From: Heterotrichella gracilis
Lineage: Eukaryota > Sar > Xanthophyceae > Tribonematales > Xanthonemataceae
Reading direction: 5' to 3'
NCBI GenBank assembly: GCA_032358255.1
Contig: JAULBX010008107.1
Location: forward strand, 1 to 64,000
DNA length: 64,000 bases
A program made the translations under genes and the position numbers. The notes under the pieces are model-generated. The model was not told the origin of the DNA and did no database searches. It was given only the letters and a program-made list of their open reading frames with translations. Shown here piece after piece: positions 44,859 to 52,717 of this stretch; the stretch's first letter is position 1, and every line of letters starts with the position of its first letter.

Positions 44859-47852
44859 ATGTTTCATGCTATAATAAATAAAGCGGTTGGCCAATTCTTA
44901 ATTGTTTTTTTATTTTTTTGTTCGGTTATTTCATGGGCTCAAACAAAGGGAACACTCATTGAGAAAAGTCTGGATATAAAAATTCCATTTACGATCACTC
45001 AATTTTCAACCAAGGATGGATTGCCTCAAAGTAGGGTGATTGATATGGTGCCTAAGGCCAATGGAAACCTGATCATTCTCACAGCAAACGGTATTGTGGA
45101 ATATAATGGCAGTGAATTTATTTCATTCATAAAGTCAGATTCCTATAAATCGTTGTATTATTCGAAATTGATCTGGCATGAAAAAACAAAACAGTTATTT
45201 TGTTTATCCGGCGCCGGCTTAATGGCTATTTTTCCTGAGTTTAGATCCTTGTATGGGTTAATGGCTCCTTGTATTTTTCGCGACACCTTGTATTGTTTAA
45301 ATGAACAAGGAGAAATGTTTTCAGCTGACCTTGCCGGTTTAAAGTTTGTGAAACGCGCTTCCACCGGGGTGAAAAAAGCCAAGTGTTTGTATATTGACTC
45401 TGTTTCTTGTGTTATTGGATCAGCTGAAGGTGTTTACAACTATAACTTTTCATTACGGCAAAGTGAAAAACGTTATGAAGGTAATTTTACAGAATTAGAA
45501 CGGAATCCCTATAATGGCTCTGTTTATGCGGTGGCTGAAAAAGAAGTCATTCAATTGAGAGATCAGCAAATCAATTCTGTTCTGGATCTTAGAAAAGAGG
45601 TCGATCCAATTTTGATCCATACCATTTGTTTTTTTGGAGAAGAAGAATATTTTGTGACCACCACAAAAGGTTTATTTGAAATAACAAAAGACTATACCGA
45701 TCGGTACACGAAACTGAGCGCATTGCCTTCTGCGTTCCTGCAAGCTTTGTATTACGATGTGAATGAAAATTGTTTATTTATTGGTACCGGTGAAAAGGGA
45801 CTTCTCAAATTGCAATTTAAAAATTGTTACACCTTTACTACGAAACAAGGTTTTACAGAATCTGCCTCCATTAGTTCGATCATTCGTACAAAATCGGGAA
45901 AAACAAACGTCATTAATTATAAAGGCGAACTATACCAGATCAAAATTGATACACTTTTGAAACTAACCGATTTAAAGGTTCCCTGTGCTTCCATGGCAGA
46001 AATAGATGGTCTTGTTTATGTTGGCACCTGGTACAATGGTGTTTTGATATTACAGGATAATAAAGTAGTTGATTCGATCCCTTACCCGAGCCAGTTACCT
46101 GATCACAGTGTTCACGGCGTTTATAAAGATAGCAGAGGAATAATCTGGATTGGCACCTCAAAGGGAATTTCGAATGGAAGGACACCTTCAGATATTCGGC
46201 CTTATCTTTCAAAACAGATCAAGGGAAAGATCATTTGTTTTTATGAATTAAAAAATAAAAACATATGTATTGGTGGACAAGATGGTGCATATATTTTGGA
46301 TAAAAAGGGTGAGATCATAAAACACTTAGGCATAAAAGATGGTTTGCTTGGTAAAGAAGTTAGGTCTTTTTACGAGGATGAGGAAGGGAAGTTATGGATA
46401 GGAACCTATGACGGAGGTTTATTTTGTTATGATAAGACCAAATTAACCAGCATTAATTCCATAAAAAATTCAACACTCGACAGGGATGTATTTTGTTTGG
46501 CAAAAGATCAGTTTGGTTATCTGTATATGACATCCAATCATGGATTATGGCGAATCGAAGAAAAAAAATTAACGGCCTTTTACAAGGGCGAAATAGATTA
46601 TTTGATCCCGTTTTATTATGGTGAAGAAAATGGTATTATTAATACCGAGTTTGATGGAGGTTTTCAGAATAACTATCTGAGATCGCCGATGAATCATTTT
46701 TATTTTCCTTCAATAGAAGGTCTTGTGATCGTTGATCCCGAGATGACGAGTTTTAGAAAGTTACTTCCACAGATCAACAAAATGTATGTGAATGATACCT
46801 TACATGATTTTACTAAAAAAGTGTTGAATGATAAAACATTTTCTGTTGCCTTTCATTTTTCTTGTTTGAGTTATCTCAATAAATACAACATCTATTTTCA
46901 GTACAAGCTTGAAAGTGAGGAACAAACCGAATGGAGCAGTTTGCAAAAAAACACCTCGGTGGCATTTAAGATGCTGCCAGCCGGTAATTACACATTTACC
47001 TTAAGAGCATTGGATGCTTTTAATGATGTAAGTCCTACTCAGGTGTCTTATTCTTTTAAGATTCAACCTGTTTATTACGAAACCCAATGGTTTAAATTGC
47101 TAATGTTCTTTCTGCTAATTCTTATTACAAGCATCATTATACGTTTGAGAATTACTCGTTTTAGAAGGCAGTTAGAAGAAAAAGAACGGGTAAGAAGACA
47201 ATTGGCCGAATTTGAATTAAAAGCCACCCATGCTCAAATGAATCCCCACTTTATTTTTAATTCACTTAATAGTATTAAATATTATTTATCCATTAACGAT
47301 CAAAAAAATGCCGATAATTATATCGATCATTTTTCAAGTTTGCTTCGAAGTTTTCTGGAGAATGGATCGAAGGATTTTATTGAATTAAAAGAAGAGATCG
47401 GGATTCTAACTTCCTATCTGGAGTTGGAAAAACAACGAATGAATCCGCCGTTTATCTACCACATTGAAGCGTCAAATGATATGAGAGATTTGCTCATTCC
47501 AACACATATGATTCAGCCCTTTGTTGAAAATGCCATAAAACACGGCATTAATCACGCTGAAAAAAAATGTCATTTGACAATTCAATTTTATAAAGAAGGA
47601 TCTTATTTAATTTGTGTTATAGATGATGATGGAATTGGAAGAGAACGATCAAAAGTAATAAATGCCGGCAGACTTGATCACCGCTCAAAGGGGATGGAAA
47701 TGGTATTAGAAAAGATCAGAATTGTTAAAGAAGTATATAAATTAGAAATATTTCTTAATATTGAGGATAAAGTGGACGACGATAAGAAGTCTGGTGGAAC
47801 ACGCGTAATAATTAAAATACCTATCAATACAAATGAAAACAGTCATAGTTGA
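44859..47852 (+). CDS. Two-component sensor histidine kinase, propeller/Y_Y_Y/LytS type
   Basis: A 997-residue sensor. The ATG at 44859 is preferred to the TTG just before it. A signal segment (about 8-27) leads to a periplasmic beta-propeller (about 40-630) with repeats such as GIIWIGTSKGIS and GKLWIGTYDGGLF. A Y_Y_Y-like sandwich (about 650-740) precedes one membrane helix (about 748-768) and a short coiled coil. The kinase core has the phospho-acceptor His in QMNPHFIFNSLNSIKYYL (about 800) and an ATPase domain with FVENAIKHGINHA (about 890) and IDDDGIGRERS (about 930). It overlaps the LytTR regulator gene by 20 bases and forms a pair with it. The signal is unknown. Confidence 0.93.
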   Translation: MFHAIINKAVGQFLIVFLFFCSVISWAQTKGTLIEKSLDIKIPFTITQFSTKDGLPQSRVIDMVPKANGNLIILTANGIVEYNGSEFISFIKSDSYKSLYYSKLIWHEKTKQLFCLSGAGLMAIFPEFRSLYGLMAPCIFRDTLYCLNEQGEMFSADLAGLKFVKRASTGVKKAKCLYIDSVSCVIGSAEGVYNYNFSLRQSEKRYEGNFTELERNPYNGSVYAVAEKEVIQLRDQQINSVLDLRKEVDPILIHTICFFGEEEYFVTTTKGLFEITKDYTDRYTKLSALPSAFLQALYYDVNENCLFIGTGEKGLLKLQFKNCYTFTTKQGFTESASISSIIRTKSGKTNVINYKGELYQIKIDTLLKLTDLKVPCASMAEIDGLVYVGTWYNGVLILQDNKVVDSIPYPSQLPDHSVHGVYKDSRGIIWIGTSKGISNGRTPSDIRPYLSKQIKGKIICFYELKNKNICIGGQDGAYILDKKGEIIKHLGIKDGLLGKEVRSFYEDEEGKLWIGTYDGGLFCYDKTKLTSINSIKNSTLDRDVFCLAKDQFGYLYMTSNHGLWRIEEKKLTAFYKGEIDYLIPFYYGEENGIINTEFDGGFQNNYLRSPMNHFYFPSIEGLVIVDPEMTSFRKLLPQINKMYVNDTLHDFTKKVLNDKTFSVAFHFSCLSYLNKYNIYFQYKLESEEQTEWSSLQKNTSVAFKMLPAGNYTFTLRALDAFNDVSPTQVSYSFKIQPVYYETQWFKLLMFFLLILITSIIIRLRITRFRRQLEEKERVRRQLAEFELKATHAQMNPHFIFNSLNSIKYYLSINDQKNADNYIDHFSSLLRSFLENGSKDFIELKEEIGILTSYLELEKQRMNPPFIYHIEASNDMRDLLIPTHMIQPFVENAIKHGINHAEKKCHLTIQFYKEGSYLICVIDDDGIGRERSKVINAGRLDHRSKGMEMVLEKIRIVKEVYKLEIFLNIEDKVDDDKKSGGTRVIIKIPINTNENSHS

Positions 47853-48540
47853 AGATGAACTGGCCGGACAGGAATTACTGAAGCTGAATATTTCAGAAAG
47901 TTTTCCTGAATGTGAGATCGTGGCCATTGCAAGTACGGTAAATGAAGCGATTCAGCAAATAGAGCTTCACAAACCGGCATTGGTTTTTTTAGATATTCAA
48001 ATTAAAGGAGGAACCGGTTTTGATGTTTTAAAACACTTTAGGGAGCGGTCTTTTGAAGTGATCTTTATTACAGCACACGATAATTTTGTGATTCAGGCTT
48101 TACGGGCAGAGGCCCTCGATTTTATTTTGAAACCATTTAGCAAAGCCGATTTTAAAGAAGCAATTGTTAGAGCTAAAAAGATCATTGCTAGCCGTCGCCG
48201 CGAATTAGAAACCTTTAAAAATGCACTTTCTGTATATACACCAAGCGGAAAGGAGTTCATTAATTTTGAAGACATCATTTTTTTAGAGGCAGATGGTTCA
48301 TACACCAAAATAAATCTATTAGAAAATCACATACTCTCTACCAAAAATATTGGAGAATATGAACTACTTTTACCGCCCTATTTTTACAGATGTCACCATT
48401 CATTCATGATCAATTTAAACCAGATCAAAAAATTTGAAAAGGGTAGAAGTGGTTTATTAGAAATGAATAGCGGATACAAGGTGCCGGTATCTCAGCGAAA
48501 AATGAAAGAATTTTCTGAACTGCTCGAGCATTCCTTTTAA
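47833..48540 (+). CDS. LytTR-family response regulator
   Basis: A 235-residue DNA-binding regulator. The receiver domain (about 1-120) has the acidic pair EDE near residue 6, the phospho-acceptor Asp in LVFLDIQIKGGTGFD (about 54) and the Lys in ILKPFSKADF (about 104). The LytTR domain fills about 135-235, with FEDIIFLEADGSYTKINL and YRCHHSFMINLNQIKKFEKG. It is the partner of the upstream sensor, with overlapping genes. LytTR targets are direct repeats; I did not find a clear pair upstream of either gene. Confidence 0.95.
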   Translation: MKTVIVEDELAGQELLKLNISESFPECEIVAIASTVNEAIQQIELHKPALVFLDIQIKGGTGFDVLKHFRERSFEVIFITAHDNFVIQALRAEALDFILKPFSKADFKEAIVRAKKIIASRRRELETFKNALSVYTPSGKEFINFEDIIFLEADGSYTKINLLENHILSTKNIGEYELLLPPYFYRCHHSFMINLNQIKKFEKGRSGLLEMNSGYKVPVSQRKMKEFSELLEHSF

Positions 48541-48775
48541 GGGCATTCGTTTTTGCTTATGTGTGAGGAATAATAAAAACCTTGTTTGATCTCGTCAAAC
48601 ATCAACTCAGTTATTCTGAAATTCCGCTCAATTATCAATAGTTTTCAAATTCATCAAAGACTTGCTGTATTTTGTCGTCATTCAGAATAAAAAGAAGTCT
48701 TTGGCTTTTTTTATTTTGTTATTGTGACAATAAACTAATTATAAAAATGAAACAAAAGAGTTTCAGGTTTTAAAG
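48541..48775. other. Intergenic region before the SiaC-like gene
   Basis: A perfect inverted repeat TTATTGT-G-ACAATAA at 48719-48733, 42 bases before the next ATG, looks like an operator or regulator site. A long-loop hairpin (CAAAGACTT at 48655-48663 with AAGTCTTTG at 48695-48703) followed by GCTTTTTTT may terminate the kinase-regulator transcript. No small gene is supported. Confidence 0.45.
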
Positions 48776-49150
48776 ATGGAAAGTTTAGTTATTGAAAAGA
48801 CCGAACAAAGTCCTGAAATTATATTTCATGGAAATGGAAATTTATTGATGAGAGGTGTTTCCATCACCACAAATGTTCAAAAATTTTACGAGCCTGTTAT
48901 GGATTGGTTGACCAATTTCAAAAACCATCAGCCTAAAAAAATTCATCTGATTTTTGAACTCTATTATCTAAATACTTCTTCCGCTCTTGTTATCCTTGAT
49001 TTTCTTAAAAAGCTCAAAAGCTTTAAGGAAGAAGGTTCAGACCTCACTATTGTTTGGAAATACGAAGAGGATGATGAAGATATTCTGGATCTGGGCGAAG
49101 ACATGCGCATCTCTTCTAAATGCGATTTTGAATTTAGTCTTATCAAATAA
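48776..49150 (+). CDS. SiaC-like (DUF1987) regulatory phosphoprotein
   Basis: A 124-residue single-domain protein. MESLVIEKTEQSPEIIFHGN and GNLLMRGVSITTNVQKFYEPVMDW are typical of the family first called DUF1987. In Pseudomonas, SiaC is switched by serine/threonine phosphorylation through SiaA and SiaB and activates the diguanylate cyclase SiaD. Here the conserved YLNTSSALVILDFLKKL (about 62-78) carries the likely phosphorylatable Thr/Ser. No siaA, siaB or siaD gene is in the window, so its partners are elsewhere or different. It is followed by a terminator. Confidence 0.85.
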   Translation: MESLVIEKTEQSPEIIFHGNGNLLMRGVSITTNVQKFYEPVMDWLTNFKNHQPKKIHLIFELYYLNTSSALVILDFLKKLKSFKEEGSDLTIVWKYEEDDEDILDLGEDMRISSKCDFEFSLIK

Positions 49151-49205
49151 TAGGATAGTTTCAAAGTCGCCTTTCATAAAAAAAAATCAAATAATTGTAT
49201 CCATA

Positions 49206-49236
49206 AAAAAAAGCCCCATTACCAAAAGGGCTTTTT
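49206..49236 (+). terminator. Terminator after the SiaC-like gene
   Basis: AAAAAGCCC and GGGCTTTTT flank a 12-base loop; the A and T tails allow function in both directions, which suits the convergent arrangement. Confidence 0.6.
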
Positions 49237-49315
49237 CCGACCTTGATGACCGAAACATATTATTTTCGACAAATCAGAGATCTCACACAACTGTTTTTCT
49301 AAAAATTCGACAAAC

Positions 49316-49822
49316 TTATTTTAATGCAATTTCCTTTTTAATTCGATTAGCATAGTCCTTGTCATGCGTGAAATGATCCTTTCTCGCATCATAATAAATT
49401 AAGGCCACCGGAAAATCCAAATAGTCTCTGTTTTCCTTATCAATAATGGATTCGGGCAACAGACTTGTTTCAAATGAAAAGCTGTAAAGATCTTCCGTAT
49501 TTTTTTTGATACGGGTATCAATACAGATCAATTTTGTGACATGTTCTTTTTTAGTGATCCGAATGGTGTAAGTAGCATTTTTCTTTAAAAGAAATTTGAC
49601 TTTCTTTTTACCATCTTTTAATTGAATGCTTTGTTCAACGCGGCTGGCGCATAATAGTTCGACGGTACATGTTTTGATGGCGCCATCGTTTGCATTGAGC
49701 ACAATGCCCTCAATCTCCAAACAAATAGAAGAATCAGCATTAGGCCCATTAGCACCGATTGACTTAATAGAGCAGACCAAAAAAAAGAAACCGAGCAAAA
49801 AAGTAATAGTAGTGTTTTTCAT
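49316..49822 (-). CDS. Exported protein of unknown function, paralogue 1
   Basis: A 168-residue protein with a signal peptide (about 1-24, MKNTTITFLLGFFFLVCSIK...). It is clearly related along its whole length to the next gene upstream: shared segments include LLGFFFL, CLEIEGIVLNAN, LKDGKKKVKFLLKKNATYTI, ICIDT, FETSL and DFPVALIYYD. The first mature part looks like a carboxypeptidase-regulatory-like sandwich (about 32-110). No named family is recognised. The two genes are 27 bases apart and probably arose by tandem duplication. Confidence 0.78.
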   Translation of the reverse strand: MKNTTITFLLGFFFLVCSIKSIGANGPNADSSICLEIEGIVLNANDGAIKTCTVELLCASRVEQSIQLKDGKKKVKFLLKKNATYTIRITKKEHVTKLICIDTRIKKNTEDLYSFSFETSLLPESIIDKENRDYLDFPVALIYYDARKDHFTHDKDYANRIKKEIALK

Positions 49823-49849
49823 GAGAGTGTTTTTTAGTTCATATTTAGT

Positions 49850-50356
49850 TTAGTTCATGGCAATGTCTTTTTTCATCCGATTGGTGTATTCCTTGTCGTG
49901 TACAAAACAATCTTTACTGCTGTCGTAATAAATAAGCGCAATTGGAAAATCGAGGCATTCACGTTTTGATTTTGGCAAGGTGTAACTTTCTATGAGCGAG
50001 GTTTCAAATTCAAATACTTTCATGCCATAAGGTTCTTTGTTCATTTTTGTATCTATACAAAGCACTTTGGTGACGTATGTTTTTTTTGAGATACGAATGG
50101 TATAATTGAAATTCTTTTTGAGAAGAAAGCGGAATTTCTTTTTGCCATCTTTTAAGGTGACTGATTTGATCAGATTGGCAGAACAGTATAGTTCTACGAT
50201 GCAATCCTGATCCATATTTTCGTTGGCGTTCAAGATCAAACCTTCAATTTGCAGACATTCAGAGGTGTCTATATTGGCGTATGTGTTTCCAAAGCTTTTG
50301 AAACAACTGATCAGGAAAAAAAAGCCAAGCAAGTAAGTAATAAGTGAGTTTTTCAT
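49850..50356 (-). CDS. Exported protein of unknown function, paralogue 2
   Basis: A 168-residue exported protein, exactly as long as its downstream paralogue. Signal peptide about 1-22. The paired segments are CLQIEGLILNANE, LKDGKKKFRFLLKKNFNYTI, LCIDTKMN, FETSL and DFPIALIYYDSSKD. Roughly half of the residues agree, so the duplication is not recent. It has extra Cys residues (Cys57, Cys137, Cys152 by rough count) not all shared with paralogue 1. It is the first gene of the pair; a weak TAGACTTG-type -7 element is present upstream. Confidence 0.78.
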   Translation of the reverse strand: MKNSLITYLLGFFFLISCFKSFGNTYANIDTSECLQIEGLILNANENMDQDCIVELYCSANLIKSVTLKDGKKKFRFLLKKNFNYTIRISKKTYVTKVLCIDTKMNKEPYGMKVFEFETSLIESYTLPKSKRECLDFPIALIYYDSSKDCFVHDKEYTNRMKKDIAMN

Positions 50357-50525
50357 AGCGCATTGTTTTAGTGGTTTTACAAGTCTATTGTCTTCATTTG
50401 TTACTATGACATTTATTTATACCTCAACCCCCAATGCAACGTTGCCTGTATTAGCCATACCGGTATAGATTGTAGATGAATGCCCTGAATGAGTCTATGA
50501 AAAAGTTTTATCTTTAGTCCTAAAC

Positions 50526-50676
50526 AGACAGTTGATAATTTCAACTGTCTACGATGTAAGATTTTGTATGGCTTTCTATTCAATGATTGTTTTAAGTAAG
50601 CCTTACAAAATCTAAATCGGGATTAACCGCACTAAGACAGTAGTTCGCTTGGTAAATAGCTCCTACTGTCTAATTG
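50526..50676 (-). repeat. Three-hairpin dispersed repeat, copy 2
   Basis: This 151-base block is the reverse-orientation counterpart of 4704-4890. Hairpin C is AGACAGTTGA / TCAACTGTCT (50526-50550). Hairpin B is AGATTTTGTATGGCTT (50559-50574) with AAGCCTTACAAAATCT (50598-50613). Hairpin A is GACAGTAG (50636-50643) with CTACTGTC (50663-50670). It lacks the two small palindromes present in copy 1. Confidence 0.8.
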
Positions 50677-50841
50677 CGGATTAATTGTCAAGCTTCCAAA
50701 AGTCCTTTTTAAATGAGGAATAAACGTTTTGTTGATCTGATACACCTTAGAATATTTACAAGACTTGCACTTAAGCTTTAATGACGCCTATAAAGGCAAG
50801 GTAATTGGAGGTAAATTATTTAGTCAAATAAACGGTTTGAA

Positions 50842-50873
50842 TTGCCATTTTATCTAAAAAAATACTATTTTTG
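50842..50873 (+). promoter_or_regulatory. Promoter of the flavoprotein-korA-korB operon
   Basis: TTG (50842-50844), 21 bases, TATTTTTG (50866-50873). The TTG start codon is 47 bases downstream. Confidence 0.5.
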
Positions 50874-50920
50874 GTACTTTAGTCTTCATTTAAACACAAA
50901 CAGAATCTAAAACTTCTAAT

Positions 50921-52717
50921 TTGAAACCAACAGATACTAAAGATCCCGAGTACTATCATAAAGTGGTCGATTGTCAGCATGCCTGTCCTGCGCACACTCC
51001 GGTTCCCCAATACATTCGCTTAATTGCCGAAGGAAAATTTTCAGAAGCCTATATGATCAACTGGGACTCCAATGTGTTTCCCGGAGTCTTGGGTCGCACC
51101 TGTGATCGGCCGTGTGAACCTGCCTGTCGTCGTGGACGTTTAAAAGAAGAAGAGCCGGTGGCCATTTGTCGTTTAAAGCGTGTGGCTGCTGATAACAAAG
51201 ACGATGTTAAACGCATGATGCCACAGGGTCCTTTTAAACCTAATGGAAAAAAAGTGGCTTTGATCGGTGCCGGTCCGGCCTCTCTCACTGTAGCACGCGA
51301 TTTAGCGCCCGAAGGATATGAGATTCATTTATACGATGAGCAAAAACTGGGCGGCGGTTTTATGCGCAGTCAGATTCCTGCTTTTCGTTTGCCTGAAACC
51401 GTGTTGAATGAAGAAGTGAATTATGTATTGGATCTGGGCATTCATACCCATTTTAATACTTACGTTAAAAGTTTAAAAGAAGTATTGGCCAAGGGCTATG
51501 ATGCAGTGTTTGTGGGAACAGGAGCGCCTAAGGGACAAGATCTTGAATTGCCGGGACGTAAAGAAGGTTCGGCGAATATACATATTGGTATCAATTGGTT
51601 GAGTTCAGTGGCATTTGAACACACCAGTAAAATTGGTAAAAAAGTGATTGTTCTGGGTGGAGGAAATACCGCTATGGATTGTTGCCGTACCGCGCGTAGA
51701 TTAGGAGGAGAAGAGGTAAAAGTGGTGGTGCGTAGTCCTTTTTCAGAAATGAAAGCCTCTCCTTGGGAAAAAGAAGATGCGCAACACGAAGACATTCCTA
51801 TTTTAGATAATCATGTACCAAAGGCATTTGTGGTGGAGAACGGTGTTTTAAAAGGAATGAACTTTGAGAAAGTAAAAGCAGTTTACGAAAACGGAAAACG
51901 AAAATTAGTATCGAGCGGAGAACCGGACGTGTTTATTGCCGCAGACGATGTGTTAATAGCCATTGGACAGGAGAATACGTTTACCTGGATCGAACGTGAT
52001 CTGGGAATTGAATTTAATGAATGGGGAATGCCTGTGGTTGATTCTATCACACATGCCTCCACGCATTCAAAAGTATTTTTTGGTGGTGATGCGGCATGGG
52101 GTCCTAAAAATGTGATCACAGCGGTGGCACATGGCCATCAGGCTGCTATTTCCATGGACTTATTATGCCGGGAGAAGGATCAGGTAAACGATCGTCCTGC
52201 GCCATATGTCAATTTGGTAAGTCAAAAAATGGGTATTCATGAATGGAGTTACGATTCTCAGGTAACTAACGATTCGCGCTATGCCGTTCCTCAGGCTGAA
52301 AAGAAATTAACGCTCAGTAATATCAAGAAAGAAGTTGAGTTAGGTTTTGATCTAAAAACGGCCTGTAATGAAGCAGAGCGTTGTTTAAACTGTGATGTTC
52401 AAACGGTCTTCACCGAAACCAAATGCATAGAATGTGATGCCTGCATGGACGTTTGTCCAACTGCCTGCATAACTTTTTTAGATAATGAAGAAAACGAAAG
52501 TGATCTGCGTGTCAAATTAAAGGCACCGGCCACTGAATTAAGTCAGAGTTTATTGGTTTCTGCACCGCTCAATACAAAGCGGGTGATGGTAAAGGACGAA
52601 AACGTTTGTTTGCATTGTGGACTATGTGCCGAACGCTGTCCGACCGCGGCCTGGGACATGCAGAAATTTTTCTATAATACAAGTAAAGCAGGAGGAAAGA
52701 ATGTCATCAGTTACTAA
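50921..52717 (+). CDS. GltD-like NAD(P)-dependent flavoprotein with added 4Fe-4S ferredoxin domain
   Basis: A 598-residue oxidoreductase starting at TTG (50921), the only start that keeps the N-terminal Cys cluster. Residues about 15-75 form the GltD-type iron-sulfur entry domain (CQHACPAHTPVPQY, GRTCDRPCEPACRRG). FAD is bound by ALIGAGPASLTVARDL (about 112-127) and NAD(P) by VIVLGGGNTAMDCCRTARRL (about 244-263); a GGDAAWGPKNVITAVAHG segment follows. The C-terminus has two [4Fe-4S] motifs, CIECDACMDVCP (about 505-516) and CLHCGLCAERCP (about 565-576). It overlaps korA by 17 bases, so it probably moves electrons between NAD(P)H and the ferredoxin of the KorAB enzyme. Confidence 0.9.
   Translation: MKPTDTKDPEYYHKVVDCQHACPAHTPVPQYIRLIAEGKFSEAYMINWDSNVFPGVLGRTCDRPCEPACRRGRLKEEEPVAICRLKRVAADNKDDVKRMMPQGPFKPNGKKVALIGAGPASLTVARDLAPEGYEIHLYDEQKLGGGFMRSQIPAFRLPETVLNEEVNYVLDLGIHTHFNTYVKSLKEVLAKGYDAVFVGTGAPKGQDLELPGRKEGSANIHIGINWLSSVAFEHTSKIGKKVIVLGGGNTAMDCCRTARRLGGEEVKVVVRSPFSEMKASPWEKEDAQHEDIPILDNHVPKAFVVENGVLKGMNFEKVKAVYENGKRKLVSSGEPDVFIAADDVLIAIGQENTFTWIERDLGIEFNEWGMPVVDSITHASTHSKVFFGGDAAWGPKNVITAVAHGHQAAISMDLLCREKDQVNDRPAPYVNLVSQKMGIHEWSYDSQVTNDSRYAVPQAEKKLTLSNIKKEVELGFDLKTACNEAERCLNCDVQTVFTETKCIECDACMDVCPTACITFLDNEENESDLRVKLKAPATELSQSLLVSAPLNTKRVMVKDENVCLHCGLCAERCPTAAWDMQKFFYNTSKAGGKNVISY

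Larger units (their letters stand above)
50357..50920. other. Divergent gap, 564 bases
   Basis: It holds copy 2 of the three-hairpin repeat (50526-50676) and the promoter of the flavoprotein-korAB operon (50842-50873). The remainder, including 50680-50840, shows no gene or structured element that I can support. Confidence 0.5.
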
